The notes under the pieces: generated by a model
The model's database searches: none
The model's input: the letters and a program-made list of their open reading frames with translations, nothing else
What the model was told of the DNA's origin: nothing
Shown: piece by piece, positions 7,522 to 15,974 of the stretch
Layout of the letters: each line of letters starts with the position of its first letter
Numbering within the stretch: the first letter of the stretch is position 1
Source of the DNA: Oscillospiraceae bacterium
GTDB taxonomy: Bacteria; Bacillota; Clostridia; Oscillospirales; Ruminococcaceae
Direction: 5' to 3'
Assembly (NCBI GenBank): GCA_017461245.1
Contig: JAFTYW010000047.1
Coordinates: forward strand, 1 to 54,536
DNA: 54,536 bases
Program-made: the position numbers and the translations under genes

Positions 7522-8381
7522 CTATTTTTTAAATTTTGTTTTTTATACTGCGAGGGCGAGAGGCCCATCTGTCGTTTAAATCTTCTTATAAAATAGGAAA
7601 GGCTGTCAAACCCCGTTTCAAGCGCGGTATCGGTCACGCTCATTTTATGGGTTTTTAAAAGTTCGCAGGCCTTTTCTATCCGCAGCCGGTTTACATATTC
7701 AATGGGACTGCATCCCGCCTGCCTGCTGAAAAAGGAGCAGAAATACTTTTCGCTCATATTGGCGCAATCGGACAAGGCTTTAAGAGTCAGTTTTTCGGAA
7801 ATATGCCCGTCTATATAGGCCAAAACCTTCTTTATTATCTCTATATTTTCTGCCTCGCCGCAAGAGACCGAGGACGAAAAAAGTTTTCCTCCCTTATATA
7901 ACACAAGCAGAATTTCATAGAGCGCTATCATCTGCTCGGCGTAAGGAAAATCGGTCTTTTGCGCCGCAATAATTCTGACAAACTGTTTTTTAACCTCGCC
8001 GTAGCAGTCATCGCCTGCTGACAAGCGGCGGGGCATACAGAGTTTCCCCTTTTTGATGGGCTCCAAAACACTGCGCTGAAAGGGGTTCTTGCTCTCAAAA
8101 TCCAAAAGCTGAGGGTAAAAAACCACCGAATGAAAACTGACCGTGCCGTCATTTTGATTCATGGCGTGAAGTTCGCCGCCGTTTATCAAAATTATATCAC
8201 CCGAGGCCGCTCTGAAGCTCTCATTGTTAACAGTAATGGTAAACTCGCCCTTTTCAAGATAGACCATCTCAATTTCGGGGTGCCAATGATATGCAACGTT
8301 TACCACATCGGTCTTAAAGCTATACACATTTAAGGGGAAGTCGGGCGTTCCTCGGTTTACATTTTCTTTGACTGCCTGCAT
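7518..8381 (-). CDS. AraC family regulator (cupin + AraC HTH)
   Basis: This 287-residue protein has an N-terminal cupin sensor domain (YHWHPEIEMVYLEKGEFTITV; GDIILINGGELHAMN) and a C-terminal double helix-turn-helix (LTLKALSDCANMSEKYFCSFF; SVTDTALETGFDSLSYFIRRF; the usual GLSPSQYK end). ATG 8381 is preferred over ATG 8393 because GAGGTG lies just upstream of it. The gene is divergent from a GH31 glycosidase, so it probably activates that gene in response to a sugar bound in the cupin pocket. The effector is unknown. Confidence 0.9.
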   Translation of the reverse strand: MQAVKENVNRGTPDFPLNVYSFKTDVVNVAYHWHPEIEMVYLEKGEFTITVNNESFRAASGDIILINGGELHAMNQNDGTVSFHSVVFYPQLLDFESKNPFQRSVLEPIKKGKLCMPRRLSAGDDCYGEVKKQFVRIIAAQKTDFPYAEQMIALYEILLVLYKGGKLFSSSVSCGEAENIEIIKKVLAYIDGHISEKLTLKALSDCANMSEKYFCSFFSRQAGCSPIEYVNRLRIEKACELLKTHKMSVTDTALETGFDSLSYFIRRFKRQMGLSPSQYKKQNLKNS

Positions 8382-8430
8382 AATGCACCTCATTTGCGAA
8401 AATAGTTCAACTTTTTAAGGAATATTATGG

Positions 8431-8459
8431 TAGTAATGATGCAATAAAAGGGATATAAT
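8431..8459 (+). promoter_or_regulatory. Putative activator-dependent promoter of the GH31 gene
   Basis: TATAAT (8454-8459) is present, but the bases at the -35 spacing (TAGTAA, 8431-8436) match the consensus poorly. This is what is expected if the divergent AraC protein activates the gene. No clear inverted repeat was found in the 148-bp divergent gap. Confidence 0.45.
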
Positions 8460-8529
8460 TCAGTTATAGACACCTTGATTTTACCAAAAGGGTGACAACT
8501 TGTCAAATATATGTGAAAGGATTTTTATT

Positions 8530-10944
8530 ATGAAAAAACTTCCCGAGCATTTAATAGCAAAATACCTTGCTCCCGCCAATGATAAAAACATCGTTTGCGG
8601 CGACAAATACCGCTTTACTGTTCTGACCTCTCAGCTCATTCGCCTTGAATATTGCGAGGACGGCGTTTTTGAGGACGCTACCACACAGTCGGTAGTCTGC
8701 CGCGATTTTGATGATCCCTCTTTTGAGGTTACCGAGAGCGAAGATGAACTTATAATAGAAACTGAGGAGCTTGTTCTTACATACAAGAAAACAGGCAGAT
8801 TTGCCGCCAACAATCTTTCAATTTTATTAAAACGCAATCTAAAGCGCCGCTCGACCCATGCGCTCTGGCAGTTCAGCGACAAGCCAATAACCCTCGGCGG
8901 CACAAGGAGAACACTTGATGATGTAGACGGTGCGGCGGCACTCGGCGACGGTGTTTGCTCAAGGGGAGGATATGCGGTTCTCGACGACAGTAAGTCGGCA
9001 ACACTTTGCGAAAACGGCCTTGTTAAGCCGAGAAAAGAGGGTGTTATCGACCTTTACTTCTTCGGCTACGGATACGAATACTTAAAGGCAGTTCAGGCTC
9101 TTTTCCGCCTTACAGGCGAGCCGCCGCTTCTGCCCGCTTACGCTCTTGGCAACTGGTGGAGCAGATACTACACCTACACCCAGCAGGAATACATAGAACT
9201 TATGGAGCGCTTTACCCGCGAGAATGTTCCCTTTAGCGTTGCCGTTATTGATATGGATTGGCACACAGTCGACATTCCTGCAGAGTTCGGCAGCGGCTGG
9301 ACGGGATACAGCTGGAACAAGGATTTCTTCCCCGATTACAAGGCATTCCTCAAGTGGCTTCATGAGCACAACCTGCGCGTCACCTTAAACCTGCACCCCG
9401 CCCTTGGCGTTAGAGCGCACGAGGATATGTATAAAGAGATGGCAGAGGCGATAGGAGTTGACCCCGAGAGCCGCGAGCCCATAGTTTTTGATATGACCAA
9501 CATCGAATTTATCAAGGCTTATTTTGAGGTTCTGCACAAGCCTTACGAAAAGGACGGCGTTGATTTCTGGTGGATGGACTGGCAGCAGGGCACCAAGAGC
9601 GCCATTAAAGACCTTGACCCCCTCTGGCTGTTAAACCACTATCACACCCTTGACATAATGAAAGACAACAGGCGCCCGATGCTGTTATCTCGCTTTTCAG
9701 GCGCAGGTAGCCAGCGCTATCCCATTGGATTTTCGGGTGACACAAAAATCACATGGGACTCACTTGATTTTCAGCCTTATTTCACCGCAACAGCTTCAAA
9801 TATAGGCTATCCTTGGTGGAGCCACGACATTGGAGGACACTACGGCGGCAAGAGGGATGATATGTTAACTACCCGCTGGGTACAACTCGGCGTTTTTTCG
9901 CCCATTAACAGACTGCACAGTTCTAACAGTCCTTTCAGCAGTAAGGAGCCTTGGAATTACGGCGTTGAGGCAGAAAAATCCATAAAGAAATTCCTTACCC
10001 TGCGCCATCGCCTTTTCCCCTATCTTTACACAATGAACTACCGCACACACAAGGACTTAATCCCCCTTTGTCTACCGCTTTATTACGAGAATTCCGACGA
10101 ATACGAGCCCTACTCCAACAAAAACGCCTTCTATTTCGGAAGCGAGATGCTGGTTTTCCCGATAGCCTCGCCGTCAAGCGCGGTAACAGGTCTCGGAAAG
10201 GCAACAGGATGGCTCCCGCACGGCAAATGGTACGACCTTTTCACCGGCGCTCGCTACGAGGGCGGCAGGCAGGTCGCGCTTCACAGAAACAGCGACGAGT
10301 ACCCAGTTCTCTGCAAGGCGGGCGCCGTTGTTCCTATGAACATTGTTGGCGATCACGACAACACAGTCGGCAGTAAGGCTGATATGGAGCTTTTCGTTTT
10401 CGCGGGAGCTGACAACACCTTTACTCTCTACGAAGATGCAGGTGAGGGCTTTGACTATCAAAACGGCGCATTTGCCACCACCAAGTATACACTCAAGTGG
10501 AGCGACTGCCCTGTTTTTGAAATCAAGGCGGCAGAGGGCAACCCTTCACTCATCCCTGAAAAGCGAAATTACAAGATAAATTTCCGCGGCGTTTCAAAGG
10601 ACACCGCCGTTAAAGTTATCTGCGGCGGCAGGGAGATTGATGCAAAAACCAAGTACGGTGTTAACACAAACACAGTTACGGTTTGTGTAAGAGATATCCC
10701 CGTCGCCGAGGGTGTTCGTTTTGAGCTTTCGAGCGAGTGCGGTTTTATTCCCGACGAGCAGGCCATCTACAACAGGATTTTTGATATTCTGATGCGCAGT
10801 CAGATGGATTACAACCCAAAGAATGACATCTGGCCCACAATGCTTGACAAAAATCTCACCCGCACACAGAAGCTGTCCTCAGTTATAGCAAAGATAGATA
10901 ACAGTGACGTTATCTCGGCTATATGCGAACAACTTAGTCTGTAA
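8530..10944 (+). CDS. Glycoside hydrolase family 31 enzyme (alpha-glycosidase)
   Basis: The 804-residue protein has an N-terminal beta-sandwich followed by a GH31 (beta/alpha)8 barrel: WWSRYYTYTQQEYIELMERF, AVIDMDWH, then the nucleophile strand VDFWWMDWQQG (candidate Asp350) and GFSGDT (candidate acid/base Asp404), then a C-terminal beta domain. Classical alpha-glucosidases of the family carry WxDMNE here, so WWMDWQQG marks a different subfamily and the substrate is not assigned. No signal peptide is seen, so the enzyme is cytoplasmic and acts on imported oligosaccharide. ATG 8530 has AAAGGA upstream; an in-frame TTG at 8500 is less likely. The gene is monocistronic and divergent from an AraC gene. 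Confidence 0.92.
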   Translation: MKKLPEHLIAKYLAPANDKNIVCGDKYRFTVLTSQLIRLEYCEDGVFEDATTQSVVCRDFDDPSFEVTESEDELIIETEELVLTYKKTGRFAANNLSILLKRNLKRRSTHALWQFSDKPITLGGTRRTLDDVDGAAALGDGVCSRGGYAVLDDSKSATLCENGLVKPRKEGVIDLYFFGYGYEYLKAVQALFRLTGEPPLLPAYALGNWWSRYYTYTQQEYIELMERFTRENVPFSVAVIDMDWHTVDIPAEFGSGWTGYSWNKDFFPDYKAFLKWLHEHNLRVTLNLHPALGVRAHEDMYKEMAEAIGVDPESREPIVFDMTNIEFIKAYFEVLHKPYEKDGVDFWWMDWQQGTKSAIKDLDPLWLLNHYHTLDIMKDNRRPMLLSRFSGAGSQRYPIGFSGDTKITWDSLDFQPYFTATASNIGYPWWSHDIGGHYGGKRDDMLTTRWVQLGVFSPINRLHSSNSPFSSKEPWNYGVEAEKSIKKFLTLRHRLFPYLYTMNYRTHKDLIPLCLPLYYENSDEYEPYSNKNAFYFGSEMLVFPIASPSSAVTGLGKATGWLPHGKWYDLFTGARYEGGRQVALHRNSDEYPVLCKAGAVVPMNIVGDHDNTVGSKADMELFVFAGADNTFTLYEDAGEGFDYQNGAFATTKYTLKWSDCPVFEIKAAEGNPSLIPEKRNYKINFRGVSKDTAVKVICGGREIDAKTKYGVNTNTVTVCVRDIPVAEGVRFELSSECGFIPDEQAIYNRIFDILMRSQMDYNPKNDIWPTMLDKNLTRTQKLSSVIAKIDNSDVISAICEQLSL

Positions 10945-10966
10945 GAAGAAGTACAAAATATACTTA

Positions 10967-11046
10967 TGTAGGGACCGGCGTCCCTGACGGTCCACAGAAC
11001 ACTTACCGAACACGACCACGGACCGTCGGGGACGCCGGTCCCTACA
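10967..11046. repeat. TGTAGGG-type intergenic palindrome
   Basis: The 27-nt arms 10967-10993 and 11020-11046 are inverted copies with one G/T difference, ending in TGTAGGG/CCCTACA. This belongs to the same dispersed family as 23007-23083, 26181-26272, 26919-27076 and 42941-43011. It is probably a non-autonomous MITE/REP-like element; no target-site duplication was established. Confidence 0.8.
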
Positions 11047-11073
11047 ATATTCAACAAAGATACTTATAACGAA

Positions 11074-11106
11074 AAAACAGAGATAGCAACTTGCTATCTC
11101 TGTTTT
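11074..11106 (-). terminator. Terminator of the degV-NUDIX genes
   Basis: A perfect 15-bp stem (11074-11088 with 11092-11106) with a 3-nt loop and T-rich flanks on both strands lies 11 bp after the NUDIX stop codon. Confidence 0.9.
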
Positions 11107-11116
11107 CATTTGTACT

Positions 11117-11650
11117 TTATTTTAGCATCAGTTTTACTTTTAAAATCGCGGTTTGGGTCTTGGCGTCGGGGATCTCGCCTGCTAAAACCATTTCAACTGC
11201 CTTTTCAAAGGGTATCTTGACGGTGTCGAGAAACTCGTCCTCGTCAAGCTTTTGCTCGCCGAAAGAAAGCTCCTCTGCGAGATACATTGTTATTATCTCG
11301 CCACAGTAGCCAGGGCTGGGATAGAGCCGACCGAGCGGGGTGCACTTTTTAGCCTCAGCTCCCGTTTCCTCTTTTAGCTCGCGCACAGCGCTCTCAAAGG
11401 GATCCTCACCGAGATTGAGCTTGCCCGCGGGAAGCTCGAGAACTTCCTCTTTATAAGGATAGCGAAACTGCTTTACAAAAATGACCTCGCCACTATCTGT
11501 GAGGGGCAGAACGCAAACTCCGCCGTTGTGGTAAACCACCTCGCGCATAGAAGTGTCACCGTTTTCCAAAAGCACACTATCGTGGCAAACGCGGATAACC
11601 TTTCCGTTAAAAATCTCTTTTGATGAAAGCGTTTTTTCAAAATGCGGCAA
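11117..11650 (-). CDS. NUDIX hydrolase, ADP-ribose pyrophosphatase type
   Basis: The 177-residue protein carries an intact NUDIX box, GX5EX7REUXEEXGU, read as G-KLNLG-E-DPFESAV-RELKEETG-A. The N-terminal strand EVVYHNGGVCVLPLTDSGEV and the overall length match the NudF/ADP-ribose pyrophosphatase group. It is predicted to hydrolyse ADP-ribose or related nucleotide sugars to AMP and a sugar phosphate. It starts 12 bp after degV and is probably co-transcribed with it. Confidence 0.88.
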   Translation of the reverse strand: MPHFEKTLSSKEIFNGKVIRVCHDSVLLENGDTSMREVVYHNGGVCVLPLTDSGEVIFVKQFRYPYKEEVLELPAGKLNLGEDPFESAVRELKEETGAEAKKCTPLGRLYPSPGYCGEIITMYLAEELSFGEQKLDEDEFLDTVKIPFEKAVEMVLAGEIPDAKTQTAILKVKLMLK

Positions 11651-11662
11651 TTTTATTTACCT

Positions 11663-12520
11663 CTATTCAAGATCGTTTTTTCTAAAGAACAGAACACCGA
11701 GCGTATTGGGGCCGCAGTGTGTTGTGATGGTGCAACCTGCGGTTGTTTCAACAAGCTCGTCAAACTTAAAGCAGTCGTTAACTGTATCAATAGCAAGCTT
11801 AACAATATCGTCATCGCACTTGGTGTGGGTTACGAAAACTCTTCTGGGGTCGATAGACTCGGTATCAGCGAGCTTATCCTTGATATACTCGGCGACGCAC
11901 TTTTTGTACTCGCCTCTATACTTCTTGGCAACGCCCATAGCGCCGTCCTTAACCTGAATGCAGGGCTTAAGCTTTAAGAGGTTTGCTCCAAGCTTTGCAA
12001 CGGATGAGCATCTGCCGCCCTTATGTAAATAGGTAAGATCGTCGATAACAAAGCTGGCATCTACTTTAAGCGCGAGAGCCTCAAGCTCCTTGGCGATGCT
12101 CTCAGCCGCCATCCCCTCTTTTGCCATACGGGCAGCCTCTAAAACTAAAAGTCCGCTTCCTGTTGAGAGGTTTGCGGTATCCACAACAAAAACGTTGCTA
12201 TATTCCTCTGCGGCAATTCTGGCATTCTGATGTGTGCTGGAGAACTTGCTACCGAGGTTTAAATGAACAACGTCGTAGCCCTCACTTGTAAGCTCCTTAA
12301 ACAGATCCTCATAAACGCCAACAGGGTTTGCAGACGACGTGGGAAGATTTCCGCTCTCTGCAACATAGGCATAAATATCATCGGGAACGATCTCCTTACC
12401 GTCGTCAGCTAGGGAGCGATCTCCAAGGTTTATATAAAGGGGTACTATTCTGACATTGTTTTCAGCAGCAAGGTGATTTAGGTCCGCTGTGCTATCCGAA
12501 GTAATAATAACTTTTGCCAT
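11663..12520 (-). CDS. DegV family fatty-acid-binding protein
   Basis: The 285-residue protein has the DegV signature TSDSTADL near the N-terminus, the central motif LPTSSANPVGVYEDLFKEL, and VDTANLSTGSGLLVLEAARM, with a C-terminal VFVTHTKC strand. DegV (FakB-like) proteins bind a single fatty acid and, in pairs with FakA kinase, feed exogenous fatty acids into phospholipids. No fakA is in the window. Usual family length. Confidence 0.92.
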   Translation of the reverse strand: MAKVIITSDSTADLNHLAAENNVRIVPLYINLGDRSLADDGKEIVPDDIYAYVAESGNLPTSSANPVGVYEDLFKELTSEGYDVVHLNLGSKFSSTHQNARIAAEEYSNVFVVDTANLSTGSGLLVLEAARMAKEGMAAESIAKELEALALKVDASFVIDDLTYLHKGGRCSSVAKLGANLLKLKPCIQVKDGAMGVAKKYRGEYKKCVAEYIKDKLADTESIDPRRVFVTHTKCDDDIVKLAIDTVNDCFKFDELVETTAGCTITTHCGPNTLGVLFFRKNDLE

Positions 12521-12558
12521 AATTTTTCCTCTTTCTTTTTAAAGTTTCTCTTATTGTA

Positions 12559-14079
12559 TCACAATTTATCCTTTAAGTCAAACTGCGTGTTATAAAACTC
12601 AGAACGCTTTGAAAGCTCGCGGTTCAGATTTTCGTAGCCGTACTTTTCAGTGAGGGTCTGCTTGCCCGAAAAGAGATTTGTTCCAAGTCCGAGCCTATCG
12701 CCCTCAATGATGCAACCCATTGCCGCAAGGGTAGTCGGGAACATATCGCAGGTTATAAACTCACGATTTTTGCTGTTTTCACCGCCTACTGCCGAGTTTA
12801 TAAAGCAGTTGTAAATACGGCGAGTGTAATCCGTATCTGTGTTCTCAACAATATATCTGTAGTCCATTGTGGCGTGGTCGCCTGTTATGATAATGGCCGT
12901 GTTCTCATAAAAGGGTTGCTGCTGGATCCACTTGATAAACTCATAGACCTGCCTATCCGAGCAGGAAAGAACGTTTGAATACTGCTCGTCAAACTCGTCG
13001 TTACAGTATTTGCATTTGTACCCGTCAACGTGATGTGTATCGGCGGTGAGCATAGTAAGGGAGAAAGGCTCGCTGCCGCTCGCCATAGTCGGCAGAACCT
13101 TTTTGGCGTACTCAAAAAGATGGATATCCTCCATACCCCACCACTCCCAATAGTTTTCGGGAACAATGCCGTCTTCATAGGCGGTGTAAATATCGTAAAA
13201 CCTATCCATACCGCGCTTTTCAAAGAACATTTTTCTGCCGCCGTACTCGGCGTTTGAGCCAAAGAGCACCGCTTGATTATAGCCCTGCTCCTCCAAAATC
13301 TCAGTAAGGTTTGTGGCCGATGGCAGAATATCTCCATTTACCTTGCCCTTTACCGAAAGGGGAAAGCGCATAGGGATCCCCGCTGTGTGCGAGACCATTG
13401 CCGCCGAGGTCCAGCTGGCGCCCTCGGTATCTCTACCGCCGCCGACAGATGAGTTTTGCGAGAAGTTTATATTATCAGAGGCGAGTTTGTGTAGGTTAGG
13501 CAGGCAGTTATCCTTATTGGCGCCGCCCATCTCCTGCGAGAAAAAGGTGGTCTCCATCGACTCTAGGAATATGTATATAAGATTTCTCTTTTGCTCGGGG
13601 AAGGTTATATTTGCATCCTCGGGAGCAACGTATTCTTCCTCATAAATATCGGTTTCTGCAAAGAGGTTGCCTATCCAGATATACATATTTGCAAGGCCGC
13701 CCGCGGTGGCAAAAAAGGAAATGAAAACAGCGGCCGCAAGACTCAGAGCCACAGTTCTTATCTTCTTAAACTCTCTCTGCTCCTTGCTTTTGCCCTTTTT
13801 ATAAGGAATGAAAAGCAACAAAAAGAAGCCTGCAACGGTTGCTAAAACGGTAGGCAGCAGACCCCTCAGCGCCCAAGAAATGACAAGCCCGCTCTGAACG
13901 CCGCCCATACCTGCAACGAGGGTGAAAAATAGGCCGTCAAACCCAATATCACCGTAAACAAAGTGATACCAGAGCGCAGAAAAGAACGCCAAAAAGCCCA
14001 CGAACATAAGTAAGGTGAGCAGAATCCTTGAAAATATATATTTTTTATCTCTTTTAGGCAAAGAATAGATAAGTTTCAT
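12559..14079 (-). CDS. LtaS/MdoB-type sulfatase-fold phosphotransferase
   Basis: The 506-residue protein has about four N-terminal membrane segments (to about residue 135) and then an extracytoplasmic alkaline phosphatase/sulfatase domain. Metal and active-site landmarks are IFLESMETTFF, GGRDTEGASWTSAAMVSHTAGI (Thr nucleophile region) and IITGDHATMDY. The family (LtaS, OpgB/MdoB) transfers phosphoglycerol or related groups onto surface glycans or lipids. It is shorter than LtaS (about 640) and nearer the MdoB-like group. It may be co-transcribed with the ABC ATPase upstream (43-bp gap) and degV downstream (38-bp gap). Confidence 0.82.
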   Translation of the reverse strand: MKLIYSLPKRDKKYIFSRILLTLLMFVGFLAFFSALWYHFVYGDIGFDGLFFTLVAGMGGVQSGLVISWALRGLLPTVLATVAGFFLLLFIPYKKGKSKEQREFKKIRTVALSLAAAVFISFFATAGGLANMYIWIGNLFAETDIYEEEYVAPEDANITFPEQKRNLIYIFLESMETTFFSQEMGGANKDNCLPNLHKLASDNINFSQNSSVGGGRDTEGASWTSAAMVSHTAGIPMRFPLSVKGKVNGDILPSATNLTEILEEQGYNQAVLFGSNAEYGGRKMFFEKRGMDRFYDIYTAYEDGIVPENYWEWWGMEDIHLFEYAKKVLPTMASGSEPFSLTMLTADTHHVDGYKCKYCNDEFDEQYSNVLSCSDRQVYEFIKWIQQQPFYENTAIIITGDHATMDYRYIVENTDTDYTRRIYNCFINSAVGGENSKNREFITCDMFPTTLAAMGCIIEGDRLGLGTNLFSGKQTLTEKYGYENLNRELSKRSEFYNTQFDLKDKL

Positions 14080-14122
14080 AGTAAAGTTCCTTTTTTAAAA
14101 CAATATTAAAATTATATCACAC

Positions 14123-14791
14123 TTAATTTGTATAGTCAATTTTTCCATTTGTTAATTTTATGTGTCTATCAGCTTTTTTTGCAACCGACATATCGTGGGT
14201 TACCAGCACAACGCTTCTGCCCGCCCTATTAAACTCCGAAAGCAGCCACATAACCTCGTCGGCGTTCTTGCGGTCGAGGTTACCCGTCGGCTCATCCGCG
14301 AGTATGACCGACGGACTTCCCGCCACCGCCCTTGCGACCGCCACCCTTTGCATCTGGCCGCCTGAGAGCTGACTTGGCAGGTGCTCTTTTCGCCCCATCA
14401 TCCCGACGGCTTCGAGAGCGTTGAGCACCGCCTCTTTTCGCTGCGACGCCGAAATTCCTCTGTAAATTAGCGGCAGCTCAACATTCTCATACGCGGTAAG
14501 GGTTGGAACAAGGCTGAAATTCTGAAAGACAAAGCCTATCTTTCTGCCCCTTACCCTGCCCAGCGCGCTACTCGACAGGCTGCTGACGCTCTTGCCGTCG
14601 ATAAGATAGTCGCCGCTGCTCGCGCTATCAAGGCAACCGAGGATATTAAGTAGGGTCGATTTTCCCGAACCCGACTGCCCGATGATCGACACAAACTCGC
14701 CGTCATCTATCTTTAGGTCTATGCCGCCGAGCGCCTCTATCTGTTTGCCCTCGAGCCTATATATTTTTTTAACATTTCTTAGTTCAAGCAT
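14123..14791 (-). CDS. ABC transporter ATP-binding protein (LolD/MacB type)
   Basis: This 222-residue ATPase has Walker A (GQSGSGKST), the Q-loop (VFQNFSLVPTLTAYENV), the signature LSGGQMQRVAVARA, Walker B (VILADEPTGNLD) and the H-loop (LVTHDM). The layout matches the MacB/FtsE/LolD class that pairs with FtsX-like permeases. No permease gene is adjacent, so its partner must lie elsewhere or it is an orphan. Confidence 0.92.
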   Translation of the reverse strand: MLELRNVKKIYRLEGKQIEALGGIDLKIDDGEFVSIIGQSGSGKSTLLNILGCLDSASSGDYLIDGKSVSSLSSSALGRVRGRKIGFVFQNFSLVPTLTAYENVELPLIYRGISASQRKEAVLNALEAVGMMGRKEHLPSQLSGGQMQRVAVARAVAGSPSVILADEPTGNLDRKNADEVMWLLSEFNRAGRSVVLVTHDMSVAKKADRHIKLTNGKIDYTN

Positions 14792-14892
14792 AAAAACACA
14801 CTCCCGAGGTTATTTTTCACTTTAAGGCCGCTCTTATTCAGCGGCGTTTTGGGTCTGCAGTTTAAAAAAATAAAAAAATTGTCGGTTTTGTC

Positions 14893-14921
14893 TTGACAAG
14901 GCGGGCCTTATTTACTATAAT
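14893..14921 (+). promoter_or_regulatory. Consensus promoter of tRNA-Thr
   Basis: TTGACA (14893-14898), 17-bp spacer, TATAAT (14916-14921): a perfect consensus, 14 bp before the tRNA. Confidence 0.93.
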
Positions 14922-14935
14922 ATGAAAAGTGGTTC

Positions 14936-15011
14936 GCTGCTATGGCTCAGTCGGTAGAGCACATCCTTGGTAAGGATGAGGTCACCAGTTCGATTCTGGT
15001 TAGCAGCTCCA
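14936..15011 (+). tRNA. tRNA-Thr (anticodon GGT)
   Basis: The acceptor stem GCTGCTA pairs with TAGCAGC (15001-15007). The D-arm, a 5-bp anticodon stem with loop TTGGTAA (anticodon GGT, reads ACC), and the T-loop TTCGATT are all present. CCA is encoded. Confidence 0.97.
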
Positions 15012-15044
15012 AAAATCCCGTTCTCGCAAGAGGACGGGATTTTT
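15012..15044 (+). terminator. Terminator of tRNA-Thr
   Basis: The stem 15012-15021/15034-15043 with a T5 run follows the CCA end directly. Confidence 0.85.
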
Positions 15045-15093
15045 ACTTCTTACCTTTTCACTCTTCACTAAAACTTGCATTCAGGATTTTTGG

Positions 15094-15124
15094 AAAGTAA
15101 TAGGTAATAGTGAATAGTGAAGAA
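15094..15124 (-). repeat. Short AT-rich dispersed repeat (copy 1)
   Basis: The reverse complement contains TTCACTATTCACTATTAC followed by CTATTACTT, matching 38612-38638 at 26 of 27 positions. The repeat lies in intergenic DNA beside a tRNA gene in both places. Confidence 0.6.
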
Positions 15125-15149
15125 GTATGGTGTGGCTTTGCCAATGATG

Positions 15150-15220
15150 TTGCACTTGGTGCAAATTTATGCTATAATAGCCTCAAAACTATTGCCAACA
15201 AATTGACATTATGCTATAAT
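15150..15220 (+). promoter_or_regulatory. Tandem promoters of radC-hemW-comF
   Basis: Two promoters occur 42 bp apart: TTGCAC-17-TATAAT (15150-15178) and TTGCCA-17-TATAAT (15192-15220), each with the same extended -10 ATGCTATAAT. The upstream -35 is embedded in a mini-hairpin (TTGCAC-TTG-GTGCAA, 15150-15164) preceded by a second one (15133-15143) after the spacer ATGATG. This is the same unit type as the array at 32868-33042. Confidence 0.75.
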
Positions 15221-15253
15221 TACCCCACACTATTTTAGAAAGGATGCGCAGGT

Positions 15254-15955
15254 ATGCCCAAGGACCAGAAGAACGTTCACGCCGGTCACAGAGAGCGAAT
15301 GAGAAAAAAGTATCTGCGTATCGGTATTGAGGGGTTTGAGGAGCACGAAATTTTAGAGATGCTGCTCTTTTGCTGCTTTGCTCAAAAGGACACCAACGAA
15401 CTTGCCCACGTACTTATCAAGACCTTTGGCTCAATAAACGGCGTTTTGGCCGCCTCGATAGACGAGCTCAAAGCGGTTGATGGAATTGGCGATGTTTCAG
15501 CCTTTAGGCTAAAGCTTATTGGCGACATAGTTGCGCGCGGACAAATTGGTGAGGACAAACGCCCTGTTCTTAACAACTCAGATAAAATAAGCGCATACGC
15601 AAAGCCCTTTTTTGCCTCATCAAAAACCGAAATGGTTTTGGCAATTTCGCTTGACCAAAAGCTGAGGGTCATGAGGACTACAAAAATTCACGAAGGTAGC
15701 TTTGACTCTGTTTCGCTCCCTATTGCGAAAATTGTCAGAAACCTTGTTGCAAGCGGCGCGGCAGCGGTCGTTATTGCCCACAATCACCCATTTGGACTCT
15801 CCTTTCCGTCCATGCAGGACATAAGAGCAACCGAAAAGCTCAAGGCCGCCTTAGAGAGCGTTGGAATTATGTTTGTCGACCATGTTGTTTTTGGTATAGA
15901 CGATTGTGTTTCATTCCGCGACAGCGGCGACAACCTTTATGCATTGGCTCAATAA
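15254..15955 (+). CDS. radC: RadC family JAMM-domain protein
   Basis: The 233-residue protein has the N-terminal UPF0758/HhH region (HRERMRKKYL; LKAVDGIGDVSAFRLKLI) and a C-terminal JAB/MPN domain with the metal motif HNHPFGLSFPSMQD. RadC is named after a repair phenotype later assigned to recG; its biochemical role is uncertain. It starts a three-gene operon with hemW (19-bp gap). Confidence 0.93.
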   Translation: MPKDQKNVHAGHRERMRKKYLRIGIEGFEEHEILEMLLFCCFAQKDTNELAHVLIKTFGSINGVLAASIDELKAVDGIGDVSAFRLKLIGDIVARGQIGEDKRPVLNNSDKISAYAKPFFASSKTEMVLAISLDQKLRVMRTTKIHEGSFDSVSLPIAKIVRNLVASGAAAVVIAHNHPFGLSFPSMQDIRATEKLKAALESVGIMFVDHVVFGIDDCVSFRDSGDNLYALAQ

Positions 15956-15974
15956 TCTTAACCGAGGTTTTGCT

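Noticed and set aside
11732-11746. GCAACC-TGC-GGTTGT inside degV, resembling the glmS/XRE-GlmM palindrome
   Set aside because: It is within coding sequence, lacks the third half-site at 26 bp and has no promoter; chance match.
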